A stretch of 35,647 nucleotides of DNA from Chlorobiota bacterium. GTDB taxonomy: Bacteria > Bacteroidota > Bacteroidia > Bacteroidales > Marinilabiliaceae. The notes beneath the pieces were generated by a model that was not told where the DNA came from, did no database searches, and worked only from the letters and a program-made list of their open reading frames with translations. The position numbers and the translations under genes were made by a program. Below, one piece after another: positions 34,918 to 35,647 of the stretch (position 1 is its first letter; every line of letters begins with the position of its first letter). Location: NCBI GenBank assembly GCA_013153405.1, contig JAADEM010000061.1, positions 1 through 35,647 of the forward strand. The letters run 5' to 3'.

Positions 34918-35647
34918 CTAAATCTCAAATTTACTGTCATCAATGTCCTTGTTAACTTCTACATTGTTAACTTCTATTTCAAACATCTGAGGACCTGCAG
35001 ACTGAGTAACTTTAACAGGAAATTTAACTCCATCCACATCTTTATATTCTTTAAATAATGCAGTTATTACCCCCTGCGGCGTCTGAGTAACTTCTTTAAT
35101 TAATAATCCCGTCTCTTTTGAGAAATAAAGAGTTTGTTTTGTTCCTGCTGGATTTACAACAGTTATTTTATATGCAGGTTCTCCATTCACATCCTCAATA
35201 CCCAGAAGTTCCAGCTCATAACCATCCTTTGAATATTCCAGTTCCGGAAACAGGTATGAATCATATATCATTTGTTCAAGCATCTTTCCGGCCAGTTTTT
35301 GTTCTCCCTGCATACTTACAACTTTAGCATTAGTTCCGTCACATACCTGTTTCGACAGCAAATTGCCATTCATTGTTGTCTCAGAGCAAAGCATATTGGG
35401 AGCTTTCTTCCATGTTTCTATATTGATGGTCATTCCCTGTATTTTTGCTTCGGCAGAAGATTTTACACTCTTCACCTTCAAAAGATTCTCCTTTCCACCC
35501 CTTGCTTTAATATAATTGTCTACAACCTGTATTGCCGTAAGGTCGGAAGGCAGTGCTGATTCTTTTATCTCATTACCATAAAAGTCATACTGATCTACCT
35601 TTCCCGTCGGACTAAAGACCTTCATTTTATCTTTAATCTCTGCAACA
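34918..35647 (-). CDS. C-terminal part of an M16-type (insulinase family) peptidase with LolA-like tail, partial
   Basis: The reading frame is open through the right edge (VAEIKDKMKVFSPTGKVD), so the gene starts outside the window and the internal ATG at 35625 is probably not its start. About 243 residues are visible. From about GNEIKESALPSDLTAIQVV a beta-rich domain follows: IKARGGKENLLKVKSVKSSA, TWKKAPNML, YSKDGYELELLGIEDVNGEP, LYFSKETGLLI and DVDGVKFPVKVTQS. This pattern resembles LolA/outer-membrane lipoprotein-sorting proteins and is known as the C-terminal domain of some Bacteroidetes zinc peptidases of the M16 family. The peptidase domain itself is not in view, so that part is inference. 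A stand-alone LolA-like lipoprotein carrier is less likely. Confidence 0.7.
   Translation of the reverse strand, partial: VAEIKDKMKVFSPTGKVDQYDFYGNEIKESALPSDLTAIQVVDNYIKARGGKENLLKVKSVKSSAEAKIQGMTINIETWKKAPNMLCSETTMNGNLLSKQVCDGTNAKVVSMQGEQKLAGKMLEQMIYDSYLFPELEYSKDGYELELLGIEDVNGEPAYKITVVNPAGTKQTLYFSKETGLLIKEVTQTPQGVITALFKEYKDVDGVKFPVKVTQSAGPQMFEIEVNNVEVNKDIDDSKFEI

Overview
This window looks like ordinary chromosome from a Bacteroidota bacterium, most likely order Bacteroidales or the related Marinilabiliales. The signs are A-rich leaders without Shine-Dalgarno sequences, several good matches to the Bacteroidetes promoter (-33 TTTG, -7 TAnnTTTG), a single-chain alpha2-type glycyl-tRNA synthetase, acidic-linker TonB proteins, a DUF2723 membrane protein, an MG2/TonB-plug-like giant protein and an M16-type LolA-like tail. 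tRNA genes lack an encoded CCA. The taxon is inferred from gene content, not from a marker phylogeny.

Layout. 1-510: tRNA-Gln (-) with its terminator, then a promoter. 511-3447: DUF2723 GT-C-type membrane protein. 3458-3538: a long inverted repeat between convergent genes. 9571 down to 3553 (-): a five-gene MacAB/TolC-like export operon (ATPase, two permeases, periplasmic adaptor, outer-membrane channel). 9920-14044 (+): CtpA-type S41 protease, glycyl-tRNA synthetase and a MutT-type Nudix enzyme. 14238-17067 (+): two related outer-membrane beta-barrel proteins, the second carrying an N-terminal array of WG repeats. 17076-18287 (-): iron-sulfur L-serine dehydratase. 18500-19510 (+): DUF481-like outer-membrane protein. 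tyrS (-) and typA (+) are divergent. 23193-29391 (+): a tight operon of the MG2/plug-like giant, a TatD-like hydrolase, a probably surface-exposed lipoprotein and TcdA. kbl and a PfkB/adenosine-kinase-like gene follow on the minus strand. tRNA-Asn (+) and tRNA-Ala (-) flank a decayed GIY-YIG nuclease gene. Two tandem TonB paralogues and the 3' end of an M16-type peptidase gene (-) close the window.

Functionally, much of the window concerns the envelope: export, TonB energy supply, beta-barrels, a surface lipoprotein, a periplasmic protease and a candidate glycosyltransferase. Housekeeping translation genes (glyS, tyrS, typA, tcdA, tRNAs) and serine/threonine-glycine catabolism (sdaA, kbl) are interspersed. 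I see no CRISPR array, phage, insertion sequence, integrase or defence island.

No clearly new system is evident. The best leads are the WG-repeat/beta-barrel fusion, the frameshifted GIY-YIG relic downstream of tRNA-Ala, the two mutually exclusive hairpins ahead of the giant-protein operon, and that operon itself.
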